DNA of 34,961 bases, from NCBI GenBank assembly GCA_038093515.1, contig JBBPSI010000244.1, positions 1 through 34,961 on the forward strand, given 5' to 3'. A model generated the notes under the pieces. The model was not told the DNA's origin. It searched no databases and saw nothing but the letters and a program-made list of their open reading frames with translations. The DNA comes from Butyriboletus loyo. Lineage: Eukaryota > Basidiomycota > Agaricomycetes > Boletales > Boletaceae. This document shows, piece by piece, positions 10,143 to 20,847 of this stretch. Position numbers and translations under genes: made by a program. Numbering within the stretch: position 1 is the first letter of the stretch; each line of letters starts with the position of its first letter.

Positions 10143-11356
10143 ATGGCAAATATGAAAGGGAGACCAGTCAAAGCTCCCAAGAAGGTCACTTGGGTCACTT
10201 GGAATATGAAGCAATCCACTAGAGGCTCCAAAAGCTCTTTGCTTCCCATAAAGCATAAAACAGAAAGCCCATCCAGGATGAAATCTCACTCCATATCCTC
10301 TTCTCCAATAAAGGCTGCTGCCTCCACATCCACCACTCCAATTTCCCCCTTTTCTGAAGGCAACATGGAATTTAATGCAGGGATTGAGGACTTTGAGTTT
10401 ATACCAAGGCACAGGTTCCCTACCAAGGTTTGGCACCCATTTCATGTAGATCTTTATGTCCCCTCACTTTTAACAGACCCAGAATGATTATCTGCGCCAG
10501 TGGGTTAACCATAAGGATCAATATCTGCAGATCCTGCTGGATATGGATGCCCCTCCAGACCCAAGGAAATGCTCCATGTGTGAGGGGGATGGCATATATA
10601 GATGCACTGATTGCTTTGGACAACCCCTGTATTGCACTCGCTGCTGCAGGACTAGACACTGCCAACTTCCATTCCATAGGATCAAACAGTGGACTGGGTC
10701 ATTCTTTGAGACCTCATCACTCCACCTTGTGAGTATCATCTCTGCTGTTTCTGCCTCACCCGCTGATGACTGCAGGCTGGCTTGGAGCTCCATCTCAGCC
10801 ATGGTGGACATCCTTGCCCAATCAGCGGACCTGCCGCGGATATTGCAGATGGCCTCCCGCTCCCCATGGATGATGGGGAATGGGAGGATGAACCCTCTGG
10901 AGACCTTCCTACCTATTTGCAGCATCTGCCAGGATCCAACTACCTCACAGTTGTAGATGTCACTGGAATACATTTCATCTCCATCAACTACTGCACATGT
11001 CCACAATCTGCAGAGCCTCACATCCAGCTCCTCCAGGAAAGGCTCTTTCCATCTACAATAAATACCCCCAGGACTGCCTTCACATTCTCTGCATTGGACA
11101 ACTTCATCAGAGATAATCTTGAATGTGGCACATCTGTGAGCAACTATTATAGTAAGCTCCACAGGATCACTTCCAGCATATTTCCCCATCTTGTCCCAGT
11201 AAGTTATGTCCTGTCCCCTCAGACTGGGTGGGTTGCTCATGACCCTCCAGGACTGCTATCAGGATCTGTTGCGGATATCCTGCAAATGGTGGCTTCTTAA
11301 GCTTATGAAGTGGGGGGGCATTGGGTATTCCACAGATTCACCGCAACCTGGGGACC

Positions 11357-12329
11357 TGTTGTGCACCATCTTTCAATGGCACACACTCCAAGCCATCTCC
11401 TAAGAGACAGCCCAAAACACTCACAGGGCCCAAGCCTGTTCTGATGTGTACTCACAGGACACTACTCCTGGCAATTCTAACCAGTGAGCCAGAACCACCG
11501 ATACCACCTTACTACCAAAGGATAGCAAAGTATACAAGTGATAAAGACTGGGGGATCCCAGGCTTCACCGGTCTTGTACTTATAGATTACAGAGAATGTG
11601 CACAGACCAAGCCATGTGTCATTCTTATCTATCTACTATAATATATAAGTACATAGTACGTTCCATGAGAGAGTTCTCAAGGAGCGGACATTAAAGATAG
11701 AAGCATTTGTGAGAGAATTCTCACGAAGCGGAGATGAAAGGAATGGAAGCTGTCATGAGAGAGTTCTCACACAGCGGAGATGAAAAGAAGCAAGATCGAT
11801 CTATCAAGATACAATCCGCTGAATGGAGAAAGAAGACAGAAAGATCTATTAAGATACGATCTGTATGAAAGCGTCCGAGATCGAGATCCGAGGATCAAGA
11901 TCTATGAAATGGTAATTAAAGGAATGGAAGGTATATGGTGATTAAAGAAGAGCAGAACCAACAAGGATCACCGTATGGGGATAGATGAGATTGGGAAGAC
12001 AAAGGAAACATTGAAGTCCACAATTGTGTAGAGAGAGGGGATTGTAACTAGCAGGGTTAGGGTTATCGATAGGGTAACCCTAACTAAGAGGTCTACTAGT
12101 ATGCAACAATTGTCCCAGGATAGGACATCACATGATGTGGCTTCCCACGGTCACATGGTATCACATGATAACAGTCACGTGACTCTCATTGTAGGAAAAG
12201 GGAGAGAAGAGTCCAAGTCTAAACGATACAACTGGCTCTAATGTTCAAGTGTAGTCCATATAGTACAAAGTGTAATAAAATGTTTGTAAAGTGTCTGTAA
12301 AGTTCTTGTGATATGATACGATCATAACA
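11357..12329 (-). repeat. Family F solo LTR inside the KDZ gene
   Basis: A 973-bp TG...CA segment is flanked by perfect GGACC duplications (11352-11356 and 12330-12334). Removing it restores the KDZ frame through PQPGDL into ALFCPTCPQPG. Minus orientation is preferred because it then starts TGTTATGATC like families D and G and places GGTCTGTGCAC upstream of a TATAAG box. It contains three palindromic repeats and a telomere-like inverted repeat (see findings). No other copy is in the window. Confidence 0.92.
11666..11790 (-). repeat. Three ~45-bp palindrome-bearing repeats in LTR F
   Basis: Three units each carry TGAGAGARTTCTCA (self-complementary apart from the central bases) followed by an AGCGGA block, spaced 43-46 bp. 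Confidence 0.75.
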
Positions 12330-14195
12330 GGACCTCGCTCTCTTCTGTCCAACCTGTCCACAGCCAGGGATAAATGTCCATCCTACTGTGGAGGATGATT
12401 TATCTGAGTGAGCCAGGCTCTCCATACATACTAATGCTTCCAATTCATTGAGTTGCGCATTGCAATAGCTGGAAGTATAGCCGAATGGTCATCATGGATG
12501 GAAACTTCAAGGCGGAGCACTTGCAGGACAGGCAGGCGGATGATCAGGTCTGGCTCATGGATGGGCGCGGCTTTATGGTCACCCGCACCCCATATCAAGA
12601 TTATTTGCAGGCAATGCACCATCCATTAGAGGTATGCATAACATATATCTGGTTGCATTCCCTATTCACATGTCCACCCAAAATGCAAACAGTGCTCAGC
12701 TTGTAATAATCATCGGGCGGTCAATCAATCTAATGCAAATCATGGGAACCTTGAATCGACTGGAATTGGGGCTGCCGCCTGTGTATGGCATGGCTGCTTT
12801 ATACCACATTCTGCCGTAGATTTCCAAAAGGGAGAGAGGCAAGTGATCTGTCATACACCTCCACCCGCTGACATCTATGCAGGCAGGTAAATATGGATTA
12901 CGCACTTGCAAATGCCCTTCAGTACAACATGCAGGGGATGAACTGTGTAATCAGCTTCTATGACATAAACTGCGCCTACATGAAGAAGCTGCAGCAGAGA
13001 CTCAGCAATAATGAATTCATCAATATTCCCACAGGTGTGGAAATCACTCCTGGAATAGGGATATGGCATGTCCATGGTCACCAGCCCCAGTGCTTTCTGC
13101 GATATGCCCCGCTGTTCATTGAAGGTTCAGGGTGGATTGATGGGGAGATCATCGAAACCCTCTGGTCCATTCTTAATGTAGTCCTCAGATCTGCGCGCAC
13201 AAGTCATCCCCACATCGGCAAGAAATCATTGACTTTCAGATGAATGACTCTAACTTCATGACGATGATACGGATGAGTACGCACCATCCATCCCTGATAG
13301 AAAATAACTGATTCTCTGCTAGGCAAGGGGCTGGCAGGCAGGCTCAAGGTGGCTAGAAGGTCTTCCGCAGCAGCAAACAAAACACTTGATAATCTGGGTG
13401 ATTCTATTACTGACGCAGAGCGCGCAGTATGGCAGGAGCAATATCGGCAGGCATTAAGCTCCCGTGTAAATGATCCCTCCGCCATGGATATATTCCAAAT
13501 AAAGATGAACAAGGGTGTGTTTGCCCGCCAATGTATGCATCTTACTCTCTTATAATACATGATCCGCTAGCCCCAAGTGTCCGCACTGTGGAATTAGACC
13601 TTCTCGCTAACCAGGAGAATAAGGTGGCCGCCCCGCATGGTGGAGCAACCTGGTTGGCGCAAGGGCTGCAGATCGAGGAGTCATCAATTATTCTAATCAA
13701 AGACAAGCAAGCATATGGGCCCCATGCAACGGAGATCCAGAAACTAGCCATTGCCCACCGGGTGGATAGACTGTCTGCCAATATATCCTGCTTCCTTTCA
13801 GATGCATCTGCCTATTTGGGGGAGGCAATGTCAAGCAATACATCTTCAGATATGGGCGGACTGTATAGTGGCGGGGAGGATGGGGAGGATGAATCTCCCG
13901 ATCAAATCCATCTTCCATCGCTCAGGTGCTCAGCGCTCCCATTTCCCTCTAAGTTTGGGAGCAATGCATGCCATGATCTCGGACTCCAGGACTTGGCGGA
14001 CCAGGAGCTGCAGCTATGGATTGGGCAGGCAAATGATGCGCTCCACTCCATTCGAATGGCATTGGCAGACAAGGCAGTTCTTTTCAGGACAGAGGTCTGC
14101 CATGCGAAAAGCCAGGCCACTAACACCCACACATGGGGAAAGGTGACTGCGGTAGATGCAGCCCTCGCAAAACATGCCGCCATTTACAGAATGTG

Positions 14196-14707
14196 TGTTG
14201 TGAAGGCAACGCGCAGTCGAATTCTAGCACGTAATACCCAGCCACAGGCGGTCCAACGACAGTTGCTGCGCTACACAAAGCACAGGCAAGATGTAATCAG
14301 GGAGCTTCAACTTAATCCTCAACTGTTGCCAGCGAATAGACAAGTGGTTAAAACTAGGGAGTCCTAGTCTAACCACGAGCCTTTTTATATTGTACAGAGA
14401 TGTGCACAGACCATGCTGTGCGTGTGAGGAATTACTATACATGGCTAGACTAAAGAAGAGAAGCGCAATGGTGATTAACCACACGAGGCGCGGGGATCAA
14501 AAAAGAAGAGAAGTAAACGGAGATTAAATACATGTGTCGTGACATCATAGAGTCTAGGCCTGGTCTAGGCCATGACATCATATGCTTAGTCAGCATGAGA
14601 TCACATGTAAGTTCCCACGATCACGTGCGCTATGTCACGTGACCTTTGAAAGTGAAATCGACTAAGTTTGAAGTGAAAGTGTACGAATAAATGTTATGAT
14701 TATAACA
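14196..14707 (-). repeat. Family D solo LTR inside the KDZ gene, reverse
   Basis: A complete 512-bp LTR flanked by perfect ATGTG duplications (14191-14195 and 14708-14712). The KDZ frame continues on the far side. Confidence 0.95.
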
Positions 14708-14845
14708 ATGTGTCACAAGGCCATGGACTCCCTTGGTGCAGACAAAGAGACCCTTCAATGATATCAGCGGCTAGAGCAGGCCAACCTCAAGGTAACCACT
14801 GCAGTGTGCAATCCAAATGGAAGCGGTATCAGAATGACAGCTTGG

Positions 14846-15661
14846 TGTTACGCTAGAGTGCGGAACAACCAGCAGCGAGCGCTTGAATAGGGGCTCGAGC
14901 CTAATCGGGAAGTGGCCGACTCGCATAGACGACGCTATCGGGCTTCTGCAGAGCAAGTGTCGGTGAGATGTCGTAAGGTGGCGACCAGACGAGATCGAGC
15001 TGAAGCTTATCGGCTCTATCGGCAGATGGGGTATAAGCTAGATTGCTAGGCACTTGGTAGATGCGTAGAATTAGCTAAAGAGTCTGTACTTCTCTAAGTA
15101 CTCGTATATATACTAGTGGGTATCGTGCACAGACTGAGCTGTGCGTGGCAGCAAAGGGCAAAGGGCTATGAGTCTGTCCGAGTCATAGCGGCAAATGGAG
15201 AAGCGGCAAAGTGCTGGTAACGAGGGAGTGAAGCTCCGGATAAGGTGGCGACATCGTCAGCGAATGAGAAGTGCTGAACAAGAAGTGACGATGTCCATGA
15301 GGCCGGCCCCACAGGGCGAAGGGTGCGCGAACGGCGGAGCCCTTGGATACGGGTCTCGACGCGAAGGTAAGGACGCATCGTAATCTAATCACATGCTAGT
15401 CATGTGATGCAAGAAATGTCATTGGTCAAATAAAGAGGGACGCGACAGCTCAACTGAAGGTCCGGCCCAATGGGGCGAAAGACAGGGGCTATCTCAGTGT
15501 AGCGTCACTGAGACTTGCAGGAACGACCGGGGAAGTGGATAATGTCCACTAGGCGACTGGGGAGCGGGCGATGGGCGGCATCGCAAGACGGCGGGGGGGG
15601 CGGGGACGCGTGAGCGTGGGAAAACGAGTGGCGGGGTACGCTTAGGGGTAAAACTGTAACA
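14846..15661 (-). repeat. Family B solo LTR inside the KDZ gene, reverse
   Basis: A complete 816-bp LTR flanked by perfect CTTGG duplications (14841-14845 and 15662-15666). The KDZ frame continues with AWFWLLDILQ after it. Confidence 0.96.
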
Positions 15662-16326
15662 CTTGGCATGGTTTTGGCTTTTGGACATCCTGCAGGATGC
15701 TGAGGAGGATGACTGGATGTCTGAATGTATTTCTCCAGTTTTAACCTTCATATTAAATGCTTATCAGTAGCCCCCCAGTTTATCGCATCAATTGGCTGCG
15801 TGCGAAGGCCGCATGTGATCAGTGGAATGAAGAGGTTGAACTTGTTTCAGCAGAGTTTCAATGGATGGTGAATTTCTTCGACATGAAGGTGCAGCAGTGG
15901 AAGCAGCTCTCAGTGGAAAGCGGGTCCAGCAGAGAGCATGGGCACACCTGCTATGCTGCCTGACAGGCCGCCACATACCGCATGCTCCGGGACCAGTGCC
16001 AGGGCACCCGGGAATCTCTTAGGATATGTTAGCGCATTTATCCCACCCTACCCGCCTGGCGAGTCACACACAGTAAGCCCAGCGGAGTACACCACCCGCT
16101 AGGCCACAGGATATACAGCAGGATACCCAGAAGCATTTTAGCCTTTGTCAGGGTTCAATACATAGAATTATGCAGTTAACACTTCCAACTCCATTGCGTA
16201 GACAAGGTGGAGTGCGGCTGTGCGCTAGTCTTGAATGGGTAGATAATAGGCCTGATATTTCCCTATAAGGGCAGCTCTGTCGAACAGCAGTTCATCCACC
16301 ACCCTTCCTTTCAAGCCGCTGCTGCT

Positions 16327-17012
16327 ATGTTTTTGTTTGTCCTCTCCTTGAATGTCAGCATGCATGATGTTTCTCAAAGCATTTTGCACCAGGTAATGTA
16401 TTACCTAGGCTGCTGCATCGAGGCGGCAGCCTGCCATTTAGCCCACTTGGAGAGACCTGACTGGCTGGAAGGATGGAGCTATGGCATTAACCTGGAATTT
16501 GTGAGCCCCTCAGTCGAGCTGCATGTTATCGCGTTGAATCATTGCTGGATACAGGCCATTTTATTCCGTCTGCAGAATATATATATGACCCGATTCACAG
16601 TCCCAGTCCCCACTCCTGCCTGTCAAAGTGCATATGAACGCTGCCAGAATAATGACCTGCAAGGGGCGCTTATCCATGTGGAATCCGACATCTACAAAAT
16701 GATAGAGAACATCCTGACCTTGCTTCCTGACTGGAGTGCAGATTGCGCACAAGAGTTTGTGTGCGACTGGTGGGCCATGGGGCTGCCATATGACATGGAG
16801 GTTTGGCCAGGCACAATGTCTAACATTCTGCAGGCCTCAGATGAATACTTCCAGGTATGTGATTGGTATTATATGGTAATTAGCTGTGCTGAAATCGAGA
16901 TAGCATCTGTGGGGCTCCCACAGCTCTCCATTGGTCGAGCTGCAAAATCAGGCGCTGGATCGACACAAGGAGGAGTGTATGAAGGCGCTGCAAGAAGACC
17001 TTGAGAGGATAG
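16327..17012 (+). pseudogene. Unrecognised reading frame between KDZ and TET/JBP genes
   Basis: An open stretch of about 200 codons with balanced amino-acid composition (many Trp, Cys, Leu, Asp) reads well from about 16327 to 16860, with GTAATG and GTATGT sites that could be intron donors. After 16915 another frame gives a charged helix-like stretch (ELQNQALDRHKEECMKALQ) up to the copia LTR at 17013. I do not recognise the family. It may be a C-terminal extension of the transposase, a third transposon gene, or a fragment of another element. The 3' end is cut by the LTR. The stretch 16033-16326 before it holds nothing I can identify. Confidence 0.35.
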
Positions 17013-17461
17013 TTTCGGAATTGGTAAAGTCCGAGCAGGCGCACCGAGGGCAACGAAGGATGCAAGGGTAAACCTATCAGTGGAAAGACTCACTGATAAT
17101 ACGAGAGTGAGAGTATCACAAACAGAGTATAAGGAGCAAGGCTCAACTTAGAGATATCACAGTAGTGATGATAGAACTGAAAGATCTAGAGAAAAGTGAC
17201 AAGCCATAAGGGCTGTCTTATATACAGTACATGAGTGTTTGTACTTATGTTCTGTATAGTACCTTTATAAGGTATAGTATGAAATACATGACGATATGAT
17301 AGAGATAAGAGATAAGACTAAGCATATCGTCCAATAGCATAATAAGAGCTATTTGTAATGTGATAAGCGTGACTAGGTCTAGACAATGATGTCATATAGA
17401 CCAGTCTAGAAATGTAGTGGCTGTAAGTGAAATACAGAAATAGAACACTACCGTTTCAACA
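17013..17461 (-). repeat. Ty1/copia solo LTR, reverse
   Basis: 449 bp, almost identical to 8644-9092. The flanks GATAG (17008-17012) and CTCTG (17462-17466) do not match, so the insertion site was later altered or the copy arose by recombination. It ends the unrecognised frame on its left. Confidence 0.93.
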
Positions 17462-17738
17462 CTCTGCATAATGTGCAGATGTCCTGCCTACTGCACAACG
17501 GCATTGCCAGGTGGGTATGGTCCCTAACATGCAGATATACCACCAACCAAGCAGGTGCCGCGCCTACTGTGTGGGTGCTCTGTATAACACTCAGGCAAAT
17601 TGCCAATCAGACAGGCTCCCTTTCGACCGCATGGGATCTCTGCTTGCATCCATGATGCTGGCAAATTCATTCAACATTTTATATACATCATTGAATTACG
17701 CTGCCCTCATTCGACCCCCAACTTCCCAGCTTGCTTAC
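17462..17738. other. Between copia LTR and TET/JBP core exon
   Basis: No recognisable coding sequence on either strand. It may hold the last exon or 3' UTR of the dioxygenase gene, since a donor-like GTAAGC (minus strand, 17733-17738) ends the last recognised exon. Confidence 0.3.
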
Positions 17739-17849
17739 CTCAGCATAATTGCACCTTGGGATCCCTAGCATCTGGTGGACCTTGTCCTGCATGTACCATG
17801 CAATGCAGGCCTGGTCCCCCTCTACCTCAGCTGCCCCATGAACAATAAG

Positions 17850-18355
17850 TGTTACGAGACAACGAAGTTATCAAGTCACACGAAGTTCCACTACTGTTGC
17901 AGTACTACACAGGTACTGGCGAGGTATAATGAGGATAGCTCAAATCTTAATCTCTCAACTGTTGCCAGCGAATAAGACAAGTGGTTAAAGCTAGGGAATC
18001 CTAGCCGCAACCACGAGCCCTTTTTATATTGTACAAGGACGCGCACAGACCATGCTGTGCGTGTGAGGAATTACTATACATGGATAGACTAAAGAAGAGA
18101 AGCGCAACGGTGATTAACCACACGAGGCGCGGGGATCAAAAAGAAGAGAAGTAAACGGAGATTAAATACATGTGTCGTGACATCATAGAGTCTAGGCTTG
18201 GTCTAGGCCATGACATCATATGCTTAGTCAGCAGGAGATCACATGTAAGTTCCCACGATCACGTGCGCTATGTCACGTGACCTTTGAAAGTGAAATCGAC
18301 TAAGTCCGAATTGAAAGTGTACGAAGTGTACGAATAAAATGTTATGATTATAACA
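17850..18355 (-). repeat. Family D solo LTR inside the TET/JBP core, reverse
   Basis: A 506-bp LTR with perfect ATAAG duplications (17845-17849 and 18356-18360). Removing it joins the SGRL strand to the second-histidine segment in frame. Its terminal ~100 bp (17850-17950) differ from the other D copies. Confidence 0.93.
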
Positions 18356-18604
18356 ATAAGCCTCCCAGAGAATGCAACTACAGTCCCTGGGGGATACCAT
18401 AGCCTTAAGTCCTGTCTTGGGAAGATCAGGTCGAGGCCGCTATAATTTCCTATGCTGAGGAGTTGGTTGAACGATTGTGGGAGCCCATTGCAGTCCAGAT
18501 GGCAGCGGCTGGACCGGTTCACCATTGCAGAAAGGCTGTTGAAAACAGAGGGCCACAGTTGAAGGACACCCCGCAGGTCAGTGAGGTCATCCGCAGGTGC
18601 AATC

Positions 18605-19862
18605 TGTTACAGTTTTACCCCTAAGCGTACCCCGCCACTCGTTTTCCCACGCTCACGCGTCCCCGCCGCCCCCGCCGTCTTGCGATGCCGCCCATCGCCT
18701 AGTGGACGTTATCCACTTCCCTGGTCGTTCCTGCGAGTCTCAGTGACGCTACACTGAGATAGCCCCTGTCTCGTCGCCCCGTCGGGCCGGACCTTCAGCT
18801 GAGCTGTCGCGTCCCTTCTTATTTGACCAATGACATTTCTTGCATCACGTGACTAGCACGTGATTAGATTACGACGTGTCAGTACCTTCGCGTCGAGACC
18901 CGTATCCAAGGGCTCCGCCGTTCGCGCACCCTTCGCCCTGTGGGGCTCGCCTCATGGACATCGTCGCTTCGCCTTCAGCTCTTCCTATTCGCTGACGATG
19001 TCGCCATCTTACTTGTTGAAACGGTAGTGTTCTATTTCTGTATTTCACTTACAGCCACTACGTTTCTAGACTGGTCTATATGACATCATTGTCTAGACCT
19101 AGTCACGCTTATCACATTACAAATAGCTCTTATTATGCTATTGGACGATATGCTTAGTCTTATCTCTTATCTCTATCATATCATCATGTATTTCATACTA
19201 TACCTTATAAAGGTACTATACAGAACATAAGTACAAACACTCATGTACTGTATATAAGACAGCCCTTATGGCTTGTTGCTTTTCTCTAGATCTTTCAGTT
19301 CTATCATCACTACTGCGATATCTCTAAGTTGAGCTTTGCTCCTTATACTCTGTTTGCGATACTCTCACTCTCGTATTATCAGTGAGTCTTTCCACTGATA
19401 GGTTTACCCTTGCATCCTTCGTTGCCCTCGGTGCGCCTGCTCAGACTTTACCAATTCCGAAATTACTCGGAGCATAGCTCCCTCGTTACCGGCACTTTGC
19501 CGCTTCTTTCTTTCGCCGCTATGACTCGGACGGACTCATAGCCCTTTGCCCTCGCTGCCACGCACAGCTCGGTCTGTGCACGATACCTATCAGTATATAT
19601 ACTCGTACTTAGAGTAGTACGATTTCTTTAGCTAATTCTACGCATTCATAAAGTGCCTAGCAATCTAGCCTATACCCCATTCTGCCGATAGAGCCGATAA
19701 GCTCAAGCTCGATCTCGTCTGGTCTCCGCCATACGACATCTCGCCGACACTTGCTCTGCAGAAGCCCGATAGCGTCGTCTACGCGAGTCGGCCATCTTCC
19801 CGATTAGGCTCGAGCCCCTATTCAAGTGCTCGCTGCTAGTTGTTTCGCACTCCAGCGTAACA
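18605..19862 (+). repeat. Family B LTR interrupted by a copia LTR
   Basis: Parts 18605-19013 and 19463-19862 form one family B LTR, minus a small deletion near 18700. The flanks CAATC and TGCGC do not match, and about 50 residues of the dioxygenase are missing at this point, so the insertion was accompanied or followed by a deletion. Confidence 0.93.
19014..19462 (+). repeat. Ty1/copia solo LTR nested in the B LTR
   Basis: 449 bp from TGTTGAAACGG to TTCCGAAA with perfect TTACT duplications (19009-19013 and 19463-19467). This fixes the true ends of this LTR family. Confidence 0.95.
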
Positions 19863-20685
19863 TGCGCCCCCATAATCTCACTGAGCCACTCCCTCCCTTC
19901 ATCATCATTGCGCCCTGCCTTTAACGTTGCAGAGATCTCTAGCTCGCCATTTGTATGCTGTAAATAGATGTAACGTGTGATGCCCATATCAGCAATGCAC
20001 CTACTTGCCCCTGTTGATACCAGCCGGACATGTTAATCAGCCCGCCAGCTCAGCATCCTGTGAAGTAGCTTGTGGGTTTTTTGGTGTGTGGTGTGTCTGC
20101 AAGTGTCCTGCGGAGATGCCGAAATGACCCCCATATGGCGGTCTATATGGTGGCTCAGAGGATATGAAGGCTCAGCATTGTGCTCACCTGGCTTGCCATA
20201 CTGAGCGCCTGCGGGAGGTACCACGCAATTATGTATCCATGCTCATTGACGATCATTGTGGGTTGCAATAATTGCTGTGAAGCACCCTCCATGGACTCCA
20301 AGGTCGCATTGTGCTTCGCTTTGAATCTCAAAATGCTATCCACCTCCCGCATTGGATCAAAGCCCTGGAGCCTGACTGAAGGGCGGATTAATTCTATTGT
20401 GCAGTAATGTAACGCAGTCATACAGGGGTTCCTGTGAGCTTGCACTAGGGCATGCACCATTTGATCCGCCTGGCAAACTATGTCAATGGAAATGTCGATA
20501 TGTGGTAGGGCACAGGATGTACTGGCGGGTGATTGTATTTCAGCAGAGAATCTCGATTGCATGTAGGATGAGACATGATCCATCATTGATATTGGTGAGC
20601 TGGCAGGTGCCTCTGTTAATGCGGATCTGGAATGCATGCTGGGAGGTGGAGAGGGATCAATTAGGCTTACATCACTTTGGGACAA

Positions 20686-20847
20686 AAGGAGCTACTTGAG
20701 GTGCGGGATGCCACCCCTGTAGGCCTGCCCCTCAGTGGTATTTGGCACCCGCGGTCCGACACGTCCACAGCATGCATATCCCAGCAGGCCATTTGGCGCA
20801 GAGCACATCCCCACTGCGGGCCCACACCTGACCCGCCCACTAATGCC
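20686..20847. other. Upstream flank of the TET/JBP gene
   Basis: No feature recognised. It may hold the promoter of the minus-strand dioxygenase gene. Confidence 0.25.

Larger units (their letters stand above)
10143..16032 (+). pseudogene. KDZ (Kyakuja-Dileera-Zisupton) transposase, decayed and interrupted
   Basis: The exons spell a KDZ transposase, the enzyme of a eukaryotic cut-and-paste DNA transposon family expanded in Agaricomycetes. The N-terminus has QNDYLRQWVNHKDQYL and a CxC2-type cysteine cluster (CSMCEGDGIYRCTDC, then HRIKQWTGSFF). Next come LTVVDVTGIHFISINYC, the core start MVIMDGNFKAEHL, TGIGAAACVWHGCFIPHS, YDINC, WHVHGHQPQCF and DGEIIETLW (likely catalytic acidic residues), and the C-terminal QANDALHSIRMAL and INWLRAKAACDQW blocks. 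Introns are inferred at 10729-10775, 11199-11250, 12408-12468, 12632-12692, 12843-12886, 13277-13322, 13515-13570 and 15727-15778; a 31-nt gap at 10446-10476 is too short to be a normal intron. Damage: LTRs at 11357, 14196 and 14846, a frameshift near 13210, TGA at 14759 and 15961 where Arg is expected, and TAG at 16030. The first ATG is tentative. Confidence 0.92.
17739..20685 (-). pseudogene. Fungal TET/JBP-family 2OG-Fe(II) dioxygenase, decayed
   Basis: TET/JBP enzymes oxidise 5-methylpyrimidines in DNA; fungal members are often linked to KDZ transposons. Minus-strand exon 1 (20685-20188) ends in YIIAWYLPQALS, typical of the region before the oxygenase domain. Exon 2 (20107-20005) has INMSGWYQQGQ and exon 3 (19958-19863) has NGELEISATLK. 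A B LTR carrying a copia LTR interrupts here. The catalytic core resumes at 18604-18356: WPSVFNSLSAMVNR, the iron-binding HxD (HLD, codons at 18493-18501), LRLWYPPGTVVAFSGRL. After the D LTR, 17849-17739 gives the second iron-ligand His (17838-17840) and MLGIPRCNY. Introns 20108-20187 and 19959-20004 have GT-AG ends. Damage: LTRs, a TGA in exon 2, roughly 50 missing residues at the B LTR, and two positions where Arg is expected read Gln. The match is by family memory, not a search. Confidence 0.83.

Noticed and set aside
12050..12092. An internal telomere or chromosome-fusion site
   Set aside because: Only one or two TTAGGG units per arm and a position inside an LTR; a fusion would give longer head-to-head arrays.
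11357..12329. Coding exons of the KDZ gene within 11357-11641
   Set aside because: Open frames exist there, but matching GGACC flanks and restored KDZ homology after excision show that this is LTR F sequence.
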